64,000 nt of DNA from contig NZ_JACIAH010000007.1 in assembly GCF_014194695.1 (NCBI RefSeq), forward strand, positions 62,001 through 126,000. The letters are read 5' to 3'. This DNA is from Rhizobium sp. BK399. Lineage in GTDB: Bacteria; Pseudomonadota; Alphaproteobacteria; Rhizobiales; Rhizobiaceae. The notes beneath the pieces are model-generated. The model saw only the letters and a program-made list of their open reading frames with translations, had not been told where the DNA came from and ran no database searches. The translations under genes were made by a program, and so were the position numbers. Shown piece after piece: positions 38,338 to 47,817 of the stretch (the first letter of the stretch is position 1; every line of letters starts with the position of its first letter).

Positions 38338-38404
38338 ATCAAATCCATAATAATGATGTCGGCGACGGACTCCTCTCCGTCGCAAACAAGAGTTGATGCT
38401 CGCC

Positions 38405-39715
38405 TCAGGCCGGACCTGCTTCGTTTTCCTCTGCCGGCCGGATTCGAAGTTTGGTGATGCGGTTCTTTTCGCGCTTCATCACGATGAAGCGCTTGTCGTG
38501 GAAGGTGAAGGCCTGCCGCTCCTCCGGGATCGTCATCGACTCGTGGATGACGAGGCCAGCAATCGTCGTCGCTTCCTCATCCGGCAAATGCCAGTCGAGC
38601 GCGCGGTTGAGATCGCGGATGGGCACGTTGCCGTCGACCACGATCGAGCCATCCGCCTCCTGACGTACCCCCTGGATATCGATGTCGTGTTCGTCGGCGA
38701 TGTCGCCGACAATCTCCTCAAGGATGTCCTCGAGCGTCACGATGCCTTGCACCTCGCCATACTCGTCGACGACGACCGCGAAATGCTGCTTGCGGCGCAG
38801 GAATGCATTCAGCTGCGCTTCCAGGCTCGTACTGTCAGGCACGAACCACGGCTTCTGGGCGATCTTGCTGATATCAAGATGCTCTGGCTCCGCATCACGC
38901 TCGGCAAGCGCGCGCAGCAGATCCTTGGAGTGCACAACGCCTATGATGTTGTCCGTTGACCCACGCCAGAGCGGCATGCGGGTGAACGGGCTTTCGAGGA
39001 TCGTTCGCACGACCACCTCGGGTGGATCGTCGGCATTGATCGCCCGCATCGCCATGCGGTGCACCATGATATCGGAGAGTTCCAGTTCGCCGAGATCAAG
39101 GACGCCTCCCAACCGGTCGCGGTCCGCCTTCACGACCGATCCCTCCCGGTGCAGAAGGTCGACGGCGCCGCGCAGTTCTTCGTGCGCCGAGAGCATCGAA
39201 ACCTCGCGCGAGAGATTGATGCCGAACAGCGACAGAATCCGGCGAACGATTGCATTGACGAAAGACGACAACGGGCCGACGACGGCGACGAACGTCTTGA
39301 CCGCATAGGCGGTGTTCAGCGCAAACCGATCCGGCGTCGAGATCGCCCAGCTCTTCGGCAAGACTTCGGCGAAAATGACAAGAATGACGGTCATCGCGAG
39401 GGTCGCGAGCGCGACGCCCGAATTGCCAAACAGCCCGAGGAACAGGCTGGTCGCCAGCGACGAAGAGAGGATGTTGGCAAGATTGTTGCCGATCAGCAGG
39501 GCGCCGATCAGCCGGTCCCGGCGCTCGATCAGCTGACGCACGATCCCTGCGCGTTCCTCGCCATTGGCCTCGAGTGTGTGAATGCGGCTGCGGGACACCG
39601 CAGTCAGCGCCGTTTCCGAACCTGAAAAGAACGCAGACATGAGGACGAGGGCCACGATGGAGACAATTTCCGGCCAGTATACGGAAAGAAATGCCAGCGT
39701 GCCTTCGAGGGTCAT
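38405..39715 (-). CDS. HlyC/CorC (CNNM-type) transporter
   Basis: The 436-residue protein has an N-terminal DUF21 membrane domain (about residues 10-195, four segments), a CBS pair (about 205-335) and a C-terminal CorC/HlyC domain. The family (CorB, CorC, YfjD, MpfA) is tied to magnesium export and cobalt sensitivity. Its ATG overlaps the aroB stop by four bases, so it is the third gene of the aroK-aroB-corC operon. Confidence 0.92.
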   Translation of the reverse strand: MTLEGTLAFLSVYWPEIVSIVALVLMSAFFSGSETALTAVSRSRIHTLEANGEERAGIVRQLIERRDRLIGALLIGNNLANILSSSLATSLFLGLFGNSGVALATLAMTVILVIFAEVLPKSWAISTPDRFALNTAYAVKTFVAVVGPLSSFVNAIVRRILSLFGINLSREVSMLSAHEELRGAVDLLHREGSVVKADRDRLGGVLDLGELELSDIMVHRMAMRAINADDPPEVVVRTILESPFTRMPLWRGSTDNIIGVVHSKDLLRALAERDAEPEHLDISKIAQKPWFVPDSTSLEAQLNAFLRRKQHFAVVVDEYGEVQGIVTLEDILEEIVGDIADEHDIDIQGVRQEADGSIVVDGNVPIRDLNRALDWHLPDEEATTIAGLVIHESMTIPEERQAFTFHDKRFIVMKREKNRITKLRIRPAEENEAGPA

Positions 39716-40842
39716 TGCGGGTGTTTCTCCTTGAGGAAGCTCAGCACTTCCGAGGCGGGAACATCATTGGCGACAAAGGACTGCCCGATGCCGCGCGTCA
39801 GGATGAAGGTCAGCTTGCCGCCCTTCACCTTCTTGTCTTGGGCGATCGCATCCATCAAGACTTCGGCCGGCGGCAGCGCGCCGAGAATTTCCGACATGCG
39901 GGTCGGCAGGCCGACGGCCTTCAGGTGGGTTTCGACGCGGCGGGCGTCATCCGGGCTTGCGAGGTTCATGCGCGCCGAGAATTCGTGCGCCAGGACCATG
40001 CCGATCGAAACGCCTTCGCCATGAACGAGGCGCGCGCTGTCATAGGCGGTTGCCGCCTCCAATGCGTGGCCGAAGGTGTGGCCGAGATTGAGAAGCGCGC
40101 GCTGTCCGGTCTCGCGCTCGTCGGCGACGACGACATCTGCCTTCGCCTGGCAACTCGTGGCAATCGCCTCGATCCGAGCCGCACCCCCGGCAAAAACCGC
40201 TTGCCAGTTGGCTTCCAGCCACGCGAAAAAATCAGGCTTGTCGATCAGGCCGTACTTCGCGACCTCGGCATAGCCGGCGCGAAATTCCCGAGCGCTCAGT
40301 GAATTCAAGACGTCGGTATCGGCAAGCACCAGGTCCGGCTGATGGAAAACGCCGATCAGGTTCTTGCCGTGACGGCTGTTGATGCCCGTCTTGCCGCCGA
40401 CCGAGGAGTCGACCTGCGACAGCAGTGAGGTCGGCACCTGCACGAAACGCACGCCGCGGCGCACGATGCCGGCCGCAAAGCCGGTGAGATCGCCAATGAC
40501 GCCACCGCCGAGTGCAATCACGTAATCGTTGCGCTCGATCCGCGCTTCAAGGACCTTGTCGCAAACCGTCATCAGGTGTTCGAAGCTCTTGGTCTTCTCG
40601 CCTGCCGGCAGCACAAGCGTTGCCGAAGCGATGCCCGCTGCTTCGAGGCTTTGCACCAGCGCATCCAAATAGAGCGGGGCCACGTGCTCGTCGGTGACGA
40701 CTGCCGCCTTGCGGCCCTTGAGGCGCGACGCGATCTCCGCACCGGCGCGGGCGATCAGGCCGGGACCGATCAGAATGTCATAAGTACGCTCGCCGAGCGG
40801 CACATGGACCTTGCGTTCGGAGGCAGGGGCAATCGCATTCAT
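39712..40842 (-). CDS. aroB: 3-dehydroquinate synthase
   Basis: AroB makes 3-dehydroquinate from DAHP, the second step of the shikimate pathway, with NAD and a metal ion. The 376-residue protein shows GGGVIGDLTGFAAG (NAD loop), RGVRFVQVPTSLLSQVDSSVGGKTGIN and LLNLGHTFGHALE (metal site). It overlaps aroK and the CorC gene by four bases on each side. Confidence 0.96.
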   Translation of the reverse strand: MNAIAPASERKVHVPLGERTYDILIGPGLIARAGAEIASRLKGRKAAVVTDEHVAPLYLDALVQSLEAAGIASATLVLPAGEKTKSFEHLMTVCDKVLEARIERNDYVIALGGGVIGDLTGFAAGIVRRGVRFVQVPTSLLSQVDSSVGGKTGINSRHGKNLIGVFHQPDLVLADTDVLNSLSAREFRAGYAEVAKYGLIDKPDFFAWLEANWQAVFAGGAARIEAIATSCQAKADVVVADERETGQRALLNLGHTFGHALEAATAYDSARLVHGEGVSIGMVLAHEFSARMNLASPDDARRVETHLKAVGLPTRMSEILGALPPAEVLMDAIAQDKKVKGGKLTFILTRGIGQSFVANDVPASEVLSFLKEKHPQ

Positions 40843-41429
40843 CTGGCTGCACTTTCGGTTCGGGCGTCGATCACGGCTTGGAGCACCTCTTCTGCCATGA
40901 GTTCCTTGCGCACATCGCGCGAGAGGACAGTGAGGTCGGCGAGTTCGTAGATCGGATAGCGCGCGTTCATCAGGCTTTCGAGGGTCTGCTTCGGGTTCTC
41001 TGTCTTGAGCAGCGGCCGAGTATCGCGCTTGCAGACGCGCTCCCAGAGAACCTCAAGATCCGCCTTCAGCCAGACGGAAATACCACCCTTCTTGATATGC
41101 TTGCGCGTCCGGTCGTTGATGAAGGCGCCGCCACCGGTGGAAACAACGCGCGGCCCGTTCTTCAGAAGACGCTTCATGACGCGGGTTTCGAGCGCGCGAA
41201 ATTCTTCTTCCCCGTAAGCGGCAAAGAGCTCGGTGATCGACATGCGCGAGACCTTCTCGATCTCGGCATCGCTGTCGACGAAAGGAATGCCAAGCTGATG
41301 TGCAACGATCCGTCCGACAGAAGATTTGCCCGCGCCCATCAGTCCGACCAGGATCAGGTTGCGAGAACCAAGCGCAGCGCGAGCCCTGTCTTTCAAGCTT
41401 TCGGCAACGGTCAGAACTGGGTCGCTCAT
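40839..41429 (-). CDS. aroK: Shikimate kinase
   Basis: AroK phosphorylates shikimate with ATP. The ATG at 41429 gives 196 residues, the family size; upstream codons are not family-like. Walker A is GLMGAGKSSVG, the shikimate Asp lies in FVDSDAEIEK, and the Arg motif is VSTGGGAF. Its TGA overlaps the aroB ATG by four bases. It is divergent from a small membrane protein gene and xerD. Confidence 0.96.
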   Translation of the reverse strand: MSDPVLTVAESLKDRARAALGSRNLILVGLMGAGKSSVGRIVAHQLGIPFVDSDAEIEKVSRMSITELFAAYGEEEFRALETRVMKRLLKNGPRVVSTGGGAFINDRTRKHIKKGGISVWLKADLEVLWERVCKRDTRPLLKTENPKQTLESLMNARYPIYELADLTVLSRDVRKELMAEEVLQAVIDARTESAAR

Positions 41430-41575
41430 TGGTCCATTCACACTTTGTTTTCGAACGGTATCGACAAATGCAGGTGGAGCGTCAAGTCGCGCGCAAGGGA
41501 AACGTGGTCCAAATGCAGCTTCTTGCACTTGCAAACATGCTTCTTCATAAAGAAGCAGAGCCATGGAGTTGCTGA

Positions 41576-41752
41576 ATGCCGAGTTTGTTCCGTTTTCTCG
41601 CCATATTGGCGATCATCGCCGGTGCGATATACGGAACGATGTGGGCATTGGTTGTTTTTGTCGAGCCGCAGGAGCGCGACGTGACGATCCGCCTTCCGTC
41701 CGAGCGGGTCAATCCGCCCGCCACCGGCGCCATCAACCCGTCCAAGAAGTGA
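41576..41752 (+). CDS. Small single-pass membrane protein
   Basis: A 58-codon frame codes for a protein with one clear membrane helix (about residues 5-27, [21 protein letters not shown]) and a short Pro-rich tail ending INPSKK. It lies between aroK and xerD and ends five bases before the xerD start, so it is probably translated with xerD. I do not recognise it. The compact placement and sensible topology support it as a gene. Confidence 0.65.
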   Translation: MPSLFRFLAILAIIAGAIYGTMWALVVFVEPQERDVTIRLPSERVNPPATGAINPSKK

Positions 41753-41756
41753 GACC

Positions 41757-42710
41757 ATGAAGGATCTCGGCTGGGCTCACGTCGAAGCCTTTCTGGAAAT
41801 GATGAGCGCTGAGCGGGGTGCTGCGGCTAATACGCTTTCGTCCTATGAGCGCGACCTCGACGATCTGCACAGCTTCCTGAACGGCAAGGGCGTGCGGCTG
41901 CTGGAGGCGACATCGGCGGACCTTTCGGCCTATCTCTCCTCGCTCGGCGCCAAAGGGTTCAAGCCCTCTTCCCAGGCGCGGCGACTGGCGGCGATGCGCC
42001 AGTTCTACAAGTTCCTCTATGCCGAGGGCCTACGCACCGACGATCCAACCGGCATTCTCGACGCGCCGAAGAAGGGCCGCGCGCTTCCGAAGACGATGGG
42101 AGTCGACGAAGTCGGTCGGCTGCTGGAGCAGGCGGAAACCGAAGCACAAGATCCAGCGCCCGGCCAGCTTCAGCGGCTACGGATGCTGGCCCTTCTCGAG
42201 TTGCTCTACGCGACGGGGATGCGTGTCAGCGAACTCGTCTCGCTTCCTGCCCGCGTACTCGACCAGGACGGACGCTTCCTGATGATCCGTGGCAAAGGCA
42301 ACAAGGAACGGCTTGTGCCGCTGTCGCAGTCGGCGATCGTTGCAATGAAGCTCTACGGCAGGATGCTTGCAACCGAGAACGCCGCCGCCAAAGTGCCGCA
42401 GGAAGGTCCCTGGCTGTTCCCCGCAGCTTCCAAGGAAGGCTATCTGCCGCGTCAGGTCTTTGCGCGAGACTTGAAAAATCTTGCGATCCGGGCAGGTCTC
42501 ACCCCATCTATGATCTCGCCGCACGTCATGCGGCATGCATTCGCAAGTCATCTTCTCGCCAATGGCGCGGATCTTCGCGTCGTTCAGGAACTGCTCGGTC
42601 ACTCAGACATTTCAACCACGCAAATTTATACGCATGTGTTGGAGGAACGGCTTCAACAACTGGTCCAAACGCACCACCCCCTTGCCAAACAGGCCAAAAA
42701 GCAGGAATAG
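41757..42710 (+). CDS. xerD: Site-specific tyrosine recombinase XerD
   Basis: XerD with XerC resolves chromosome dimers at dif during division. The 317-residue protein has the core-binding domain (1-105) and the catalytic domain. The catalytic residues are visible: Arg in TGMRVSEL, His-x-x-Arg in [12 protein letters not shown], His in LGHSDISTT and the nucleophile Tyr in QIYTHV. It lies in a chromosomal house-keeping block, not beside mobile genes. Confidence 0.93.
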   Translation: MKDLGWAHVEAFLEMMSAERGAAANTLSSYERDLDDLHSFLNGKGVRLLEATSADLSAYLSSLGAKGFKPSSQARRLAAMRQFYKFLYAEGLRTDDPTGILDAPKKGRALPKTMGVDEVGRLLEQAETEAQDPAPGQLQRLRMLALLELLYATGMRVSELVSLPARVLDQDGRFLMIRGKGNKERLVPLSQSAIVAMKLYGRMLATENAAAKVPQEGPWLFPAASKEGYLPRQVFARDLKNLAIRAGLTPSMISPHVMRHAFASHLLANGADLRVVQELLGHSDISTTQIYTHVLEERLQQLVQTHHPLAKQAKKQE

Positions 42711-42773
42711 GACCGGCAACAAAGGGCGCGCTTAGGAATAGCAGCCCCGGCAAAAGGAACGGAAACGCACCTC

Positions 42774-43727
42774 ATGCACAACTATCTCGACTTCGAAAAG
42801 CCGATCTCCGACCTCGAAGGCAAGATCATCGAACTGAAGAAGCTCGCGACCGAAGACGAGAGCATCGACACGTCAGATGAAATCGGCAGGCTCGAAGTTC
42901 GCGTTCGCGAGGCGATGGTCGATATCTATTCGAAGCTCAACGCTTGGCAGAAGACGCAGGTCGCGCGCCATCCGCAGCGACCGCATTTCGTCGACTACGC
43001 CAAGACGCTGTTTCAGGAATTCACACCGCTTGCCGGCGACCGAAAGTTTTCCGAGGATGCTGCGATCCAGGCAGGCCTTGCCCGTTTCCGCGGCCAGCCT
43101 GTCGCCGTTCTCGGCCAGGAAAAGGGCAATGACACCAAGAGCCGCCTGAAGCACAATTTCGGCAGCGCCCGCCCGGAGGGTTACCGCAAGGCAATCCGCG
43201 TTCTCGAGATGGCTGATCGCTTCGGTCTCCCCGTCATCACCCTCGTCGATACGGCAGGCGCCTATCCGGGCGTCGGCGCCGAAGAACGCGGCCAGGCGGA
43301 GGCCATTGCCCGTTCGACCGAGATGTGTCTTTCGGTGAAGGTGCCGATCGTCTCTGTCGTCATCGGCGAAGGCGGCTCGGGCGGCGCCATCGCGATCGCC
43401 ACCGGCAACCGCGTTTACATGCTCGAGCACGCGATCTACAGCGTCATTTCGCCGGAAGGTGCAGCCTCGATCCTCTGGCGCGATTCCGCCCGTGCCCGCG
43501 AAGCCGCCACCAACATGAAGATCACGTCCGACGACCTGAAGGCGCTCGGCATCATCGACGGCATCATCAGCGAGCCGCTCGGCGGCGCCCACCGTGATCC
43601 CGACAGCGTCATTGCCGCAACGGGCGATGTCATCGCCAACGCGCTTGGTGAGCTTTCCAACCGCACCGGCGAGCAGCTCCGCAACGATCGCCGGCAGAAG
43701 TTTCTCAACATGGGCCGCAATTTGTAG
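42774..43727 (+). CDS. accA: Acetyl-CoA carboxylase carboxyltransferase subunit alpha
   Basis: AccA transfers the carboxyl group from biotin to acetyl-CoA with AccD, the first step of fatty acid synthesis. The 317-residue protein starts at the ATG at 42774 and shows the crotonase-like core with [33 protein letters not shown] and [11 protein letters not shown]. It follows xerD by 63 bases. Family length and motifs are normal. Confidence 0.97.
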   Translation: MHNYLDFEKPISDLEGKIIELKKLATEDESIDTSDEIGRLEVRVREAMVDIYSKLNAWQKTQVARHPQRPHFVDYAKTLFQEFTPLAGDRKFSEDAAIQAGLARFRGQPVAVLGQEKGNDTKSRLKHNFGSARPEGYRKAIRVLEMADRFGLPVITLVDTAGAYPGVGAEERGQAEAIARSTEMCLSVKVPIVSVVIGEGGSGGAIAIATGNRVYMLEHAIYSVISPEGAASILWRDSARAREAATNMKITSDDLKALGIIDGIISEPLGGAHRDPDSVIAATGDVIANALGELSNRTGEQLRNDRRQKFLNMGRNL

Positions 43728-43777
43728 TGCACAAGCGCGCAGATGCCCTGTGAATGAGGCCAAACCTTGGCCACAAT

Positions 43778-43795
43778 AATGTTATCAGTAACATT
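43778..43795. promoter_or_regulatory. Perfect 7-bp inverted repeat upstream of the L,D-transpeptidase
   Basis: AATGTTA (43778-43784) and TAACATT (43789-43795) flank TCAG, 120 bases before the L,D-transpeptidase start and 51 bases after the accA stop. No T-run follows on the plus strand, so an operator is as likely as a terminator. Confidence 0.4.
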
Positions 43796-43914
43796 CCTAC
43801 TTGCGGGGGACGCGAGCGCGCTTCATAGGCTGCTAAGAGTTTGTGAACCATAGTCAGCCTATGATTCGCTCCGCATCTGGGGCCAGGTTGCATACTGTTG
43901 ATGGGCTATTTTGA

Positions 43915-45138
43915 ATGCGCATTCGTCATTTTGCATATGTTTCCCTGATGGCGCTGGCGCTCGCCGGCTGCAACGACGCATTGGAAACCGCCCAGGTCGA
44001 CCTCTCGAGAGTCAAGAACAAGGTCGAGCAGCCGCTTCCGCCGAAGATCCTGTCCGAAATGTCGGCCAAGGGGATGCAGCGCAATTCGCCGATCATGATC
44101 CGCATCTTCAAGGAAGAAGGCGCGTTGGAGATCTGGAAGGCGAAGACCGACAATCGCTTCGACAAGATCGCCGACTACAAGATCTGCGCCTGGTCCGGTC
44201 GCCTCGGTCCCAAGGTGAAAGAGGGTGACCGGCAGGCGCCGGAAGGCTTCTACGAGCTGACGCGCGCCAACCTGAATCCGAATTCGAAATATTATCTGGC
44301 GATCAATACCGGCTTTCCGAACCGCTACGACGCTATCAATGGCCGCAGCGGTACCAATCTAATGATCCATGGCGCCTGCTCGTCGTCGGGCTGCTACTCG
44401 ATGACCGACCAGCAGGTGCTCGAGATCTACGCCTTCGCCCGTGACGCCTTTTCCGGCGGCCAGTCGACAGTGCAGCTTCAAGCCTTCCCCTTCCGCATGA
44501 CGGCGGAAAACATGGTCCGGCATCGTCTGAACTCGAACATCGAATTCTGGAACATGCTGAAGGTCGGCTACGACAACTTCGAGGTCACCAAGCGTCCTCC
44601 AGAAGTGAACGTCTGCGAGAAGAAGTACGTCTTCAACCAGCAGGCAACCGGCAACGGCACCTTCAGTCCAGCCGGCGCGTGCCCGGCGATGTCGACGCCG
44701 CCGGCACTGACCGCTGCCCTTGCCTCCTACGGCAAGACCTATGACGCCGACTACGCCAAGGCCGTAAAGAAATACGACGGCATGGCTTGGTACGACCCGA
44801 GCGAAGCCGAACGCAAGGCGGTGGTCGCAAAGCTCAGGAAGGGTCGCGAATTGGCCTACGCACCAACGGGCACGTCGCTCGAAGCCGGCAAGATGGTGAA
44901 GGTCGCGGATCTGGAAGAGATGATGGCGAGCAAGACCGCATCCACGGTCGCCGCGAACGCGGCACCGGGCGCGGCGCCAGCAACGTCGGAAGCAAAGGCG
45001 ATTGCCGTCGCTGCTGCTATTCCGGCCCAGGTTCCAGTCCCCACGCCGAGCCCGCTCGCCTTCGCGCCGGTGGAACAGCCTGAGCCTGTCGAAGTCGCCT
45101 CGAAGAAGCCGTTCTGGAAGTTCTGGGGCAAGGACTGA
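43915..45138 (+). CDS. YkuD-type murein L,D-transpeptidase lipoprotein
   Basis: The 407-residue protein has a signal sequence with lipobox LAGC (Cys near residue 19). The YkuD domain follows; the catalytic motif HGACSSSGCYSMTD gives His and the Cys nucleophile. Such enzymes make 3-3 crosslinks or attach proteins to murein, and rhizobia use many. The C-terminal 120 residues are Ala/Pro-rich and end FWKFWGKD. The gene lies between accA and a TusA-like gene. Confidence 0.88.
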   Translation: MRIRHFAYVSLMALALAGCNDALETAQVDLSRVKNKVEQPLPPKILSEMSAKGMQRNSPIMIRIFKEEGALEIWKAKTDNRFDKIADYKICAWSGRLGPKVKEGDRQAPEGFYELTRANLNPNSKYYLAINTGFPNRYDAINGRSGTNLMIHGACSSSGCYSMTDQQVLEIYAFARDAFSGGQSTVQLQAFPFRMTAENMVRHRLNSNIEFWNMLKVGYDNFEVTKRPPEVNVCEKKYVFNQQATGNGTFSPAGACPAMSTPPALTAALASYGKTYDADYAKAVKKYDGMAWYDPSEAERKAVVAKLRKGRELAYAPTGTSLEAGKMVKVADLEEMMASKTASTVAANAAPGAAPATSEAKAIAVAAAIPAQVPVPTPSPLAFAPVEQPEPVEVASKKPFWKFWGKD

Positions 45139-45142
45139 TGGC

Positions 45143-45367
45143 GTGAGCGCCATTCTCTACGATTTGCGCGGGCTGAAATGCCCGCTACCGGTGCTGAAGA
45201 CCCGCCGCAAGATGTCCTCGCTGCCGAGCGGCGCGTTGATCCAGGTCGAAACCACGGATCCGCTCGCCGGTATCGACATTCCCCACTTCTGCAACGAAGA
45301 CGGCCACCAGCTGATCGAGGCGGAAAAGACCGAAGCCGGCCACCGCTTCCTCATCCGCAAGGGATAG
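45143..45367 (+). CDS. TusA-like sulfurtransferase
   Basis: The start is GTG at 45143, giving 74 residues; an ATG at 45138 hits a stop at once. The TusA fold pattern is complete: ILYDLRGLKCPLPVLKTR contains the active Cys-Pro-x-Pro, and IDIPHFCNEDGH follows. TusA proteins hand sulfur from desulfurases to tRNA thiolation, molybdopterin and other targets. It starts 4 bases after the transpeptidase stop and meets the COG0523 gene tail to tail. Confidence 0.87.
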   Translation: MSAILYDLRGLKCPLPVLKTRRKMSSLPSGALIQVETTDPLAGIDIPHFCNEDGHQLIEAEKTEAGHRFLIRKG

Positions 45368-45368
45368 C

Positions 45369-46520
45369 TCAGAACCGCATTCCCGGCACAGCGAGCGGAT
45401 TGTCGTTCAGCGCCGCTCGATCCGGCGTATCGATGCGCGGCTTGCCAAGAAACGCATCGAACAGATCCTTGACGAAGGCCTCCGGCAGATCCTTGGTGAT
45501 CAGCACCATGCGCGTGCGACGGTCCTCGGGGTCCGGCCAGGCCGGCAGCCGCGACGGCGGATGGAAGATGCTCTGCACGCCGTGAAGGACCAGTGGACGA
45601 TCCGGGCGGTCTGAGACAGCGACGATCGCCTTCATCCGCAGTAGTTTTTCGCCGTGCGCCGACCGCAAGAGATCGATGAACATGTCAAGCGCCATCGGGT
45701 CGATCGGCTTGTCCTCGACGATCGAGAAGGATCGGATCGAAGCGTCATGACGGTTCACGTCATGCGGATCCTGATGATCGTGCCCATGATGATGGTGGTG
45801 GCCGCCCGCCCCGTGATGATGGTGATCATGGTGGTGCGCGTGGGCATCTTCGTCCCGCAGCCAGCGACCAACGTCGGCAATCTTGCTGGCAGGATCATAG
45901 AGGCCGTTGACGAGAAGGCTTGCCTGGCCAGCCTCGACGCTATCGGCATCCATCAGTGCCGCGCGCGGATTGAGCGCATAAAGGCGCTTTTCTAAAGCAA
46001 GCAATCCTTCCGGCGACGCCATAGCCCGCTTCGAGAGAACCAGCCGATCAGCAACCGCGGCCTGCTTCACCGCCTCCTCGTGATTATCGAGGGTCTGCGA
46101 ACCGTTGACCGCATCGACCACCGTTACGATGCCATCGAGATCGAAATTCGTGGCGATAACAGGGTTGCCCATGATCGCCTGCATGACCGGTGCCGGATCT
46201 GCCAGCCCTGTGGTCTCAATGACGACGCGCTTCACCGGCTTGACGCGGCCGGTCTGCACCGCATCCATCAAGTTGGCGAGCGTATCGACCAACTCGCCGC
46301 GCACGGTGCAGCAAAGGCAGCCATCCGACAGTTCAATGATGGCGTCGCCGGAGCTTTCCACCAGCAGATGATCGATGCCGACATCCCCGAACTCGTTGAT
46401 GATGACGGCAGCGTCCTTCATCGCCGAATCCTTGAGGATCCGGTTCAGCAGGGTGGATTTGCCGGCGCCAAGAAAGCCGGTCAGGATGGTGACCGGGATT
46501 CGATTGGAAGCTGCGCTCAT
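45369..46520 (-). CDS. COG0523/CobW-family GTPase with His-rich loop
   Basis: The 383-residue protein has the G3E GTPase Walker A (GFLGAGKSTLLN), the metal-binding CLCC near residue 68 and a long loop (residues 228-255) with more than a dozen His and several Asp/Glu. The C-terminal CobW domain follows. His-rich members (ZNG1, ZigA, YeiR types) are zinc metallochaperones. It is far from cobT/cobS and lies 12 bases after the D,D-carboxypeptidase gene in the same direction, so zinc handling is more likely than cobalamin synthesis. Confidence 0.92.
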   Translation of the reverse strand: MSAASNRIPVTILTGFLGAGKSTLLNRILKDSAMKDAAVIINEFGDVGIDHLLVESSGDAIIELSDGCLCCTVRGELVDTLANLMDAVQTGRVKPVKRVVIETTGLADPAPVMQAIMGNPVIATNFDLDGIVTVVDAVNGSQTLDNHEEAVKQAAVADRLVLSKRAMASPEGLLALEKRLYALNPRAALMDADSVEAGQASLLVNGLYDPASKIADVGRWLRDEDAHAHHHDHHHHGAGGHHHHHGHDHQDPHDVNRHDASIRSFSIVEDKPIDPMALDMFIDLLRSAHGEKLLRMKAIVAVSDRPDRPLVLHGVQSIFHPPSRLPAWPDPEDRRTRMVLITKDLPEAFVKDLFDAFLGKPRIDTPDRAALNDNPLAVPGMRF

Positions 46521-46532
46521 CGCGAATTGACC

Positions 46533-47660
46533 TTAGAAGGAGGTGGCAGGACGTGGCAGCGGCACCGGCACGTTGGCAATCGTTCCTGCGGTCTCGGCGG
46601 TTGCCAGCTTGTCGGGCTGCGGCTCGTTCTGACCCGGAATGAGACCGGCAAAGACGAAGTTCGGCTCGTGGTCCATTTCCTGGATATAGGGCGACTGAAC
46701 CTTCATGCGACCGACTTCATCGCGCGTTTCACTGCGGACCTTGGCGCCCTTGGCGCTGCAGATATCGGCGGTGATATCCGTGACCTGGTCCTGGCCCGGC
46801 CCGTAGGGTTGCAAGGAAGTGAGCGTATCGGGCGCGGAAAACTGCGAGGTGAAGCCCTTCTGCAGCAAGTCGGCGGACGCATCCGCGCGAGCAGCCAGAC
46901 TATCGGTGCCGAGCACGACGGAGATCAAGGTACGGCCGTTACGGGTCGCCGAAGCAATCTGATTGAACCCCGAAGCACAGATGAAGCCCGTCTTCATGCC
47001 GTCGGCGCCGGCGAAGCGTCCAATCAGGACGTTGATGCTCGGTACGTTCTTCGTGCCGGTCGTGATGCCCTCGAGCGAGAAGTATCCGGCATATTGCGGG
47101 AAGTCACGGCGCAGCGCGACGGAAAGAACCGCAAGATCGCGTGCCGTCGTGTACTGGCCCTTGCCGGGCAGGCCGTTCGGATTGACGAAATGCGAATCAT
47201 TCATGCCAAGCTTCGCCGCCTCGGCATTCATCTTCAGCACGAAGGCTTCCTGCGTGCCGCCAACGGCCTCGGCAACCGCAACCGCGATGTCATTTGCCGA
47301 CTTGACCATCAGGATCTTCAACGCGCTATCGAGCGTCAGCTTCTGTCCCGGTTTGAAATACATCTTCGCCGGCGGCTGGGCCGCCGCCCGCTTGCTCATC
47401 ACGATGGGGGTATCGAGGCTGATCTGGCCGGCGCGAACCGCATCGAAGACCGTGTAGACCGTCATCAGCTTGGTCAGTGACGCCGGATACCACTTGCGGA
47501 AAGCCTCGTCATGCTCCAGCACGCGGCCGCTTTGCACATCGACCAGGATGTGTGGGTTCGCATAAGCCTGCGCTGTGGCCGAGAGAGCGATGGCGGCTGC
47601 GGAAGCTGCGATTGAAAGCGGCCGCAAGGCGGCAAGCAAGCGATTCTGGCGCGTCGACAC
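46533..47660 (-). CDS. D-alanyl-D-alanine carboxypeptidase (PBP5/DacA type)
   Basis: The 375-residue protein starts at GTG behind AAGGACG and has a signal peptide (cut near TAQAYA, residue 32). The three penicillin-binding motifs are present: SLTK (the active Ser), SANDIA and KTGFICASG. It removes the terminal D-Ala from murein side chains in the periplasm. The C-terminus is Pro-rich rather than a standard amphipathic helix. The COG0523 gene follows by 12 bases. Confidence 0.93.
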   Translation of the reverse strand: MSTRQNRLLAALRPLSIAASAAAIALSATAQAYANPHILVDVQSGRVLEHDEAFRKWYPASLTKLMTVYTVFDAVRAGQISLDTPIVMSKRAAAQPPAKMYFKPGQKLTLDSALKILMVKSANDIAVAVAEAVGGTQEAFVLKMNAEAAKLGMNDSHFVNPNGLPGKGQYTTARDLAVLSVALRRDFPQYAGYFSLEGITTGTKNVPSINVLIGRFAGADGMKTGFICASGFNQIASATRNGRTLISVVLGTDSLAARADASADLLQKGFTSQFSAPDTLTSLQPYGPGQDQVTDITADICSAKGAKVRSETRDEVGRMKVQSPYIQEMDHEPNFVFAGLIPGQNEPQPDKLATAETAGTIANVPVPLPRPATSF

Positions 47661-47817
47661 GGTTCGTCCTTAAAGATGTCCGGAAGTCTCGAAAGTTTCC
47701 CCTATTTAACGTATATGGCCATGACATGGCAAAGGGCCTTGATTAAGTTATTTCTGCGGCATCGTGTCCCCGCGACCCGGTTCCGTCCCCGTTTCGATTT
47801 CACGACAGGAAGCTGAC

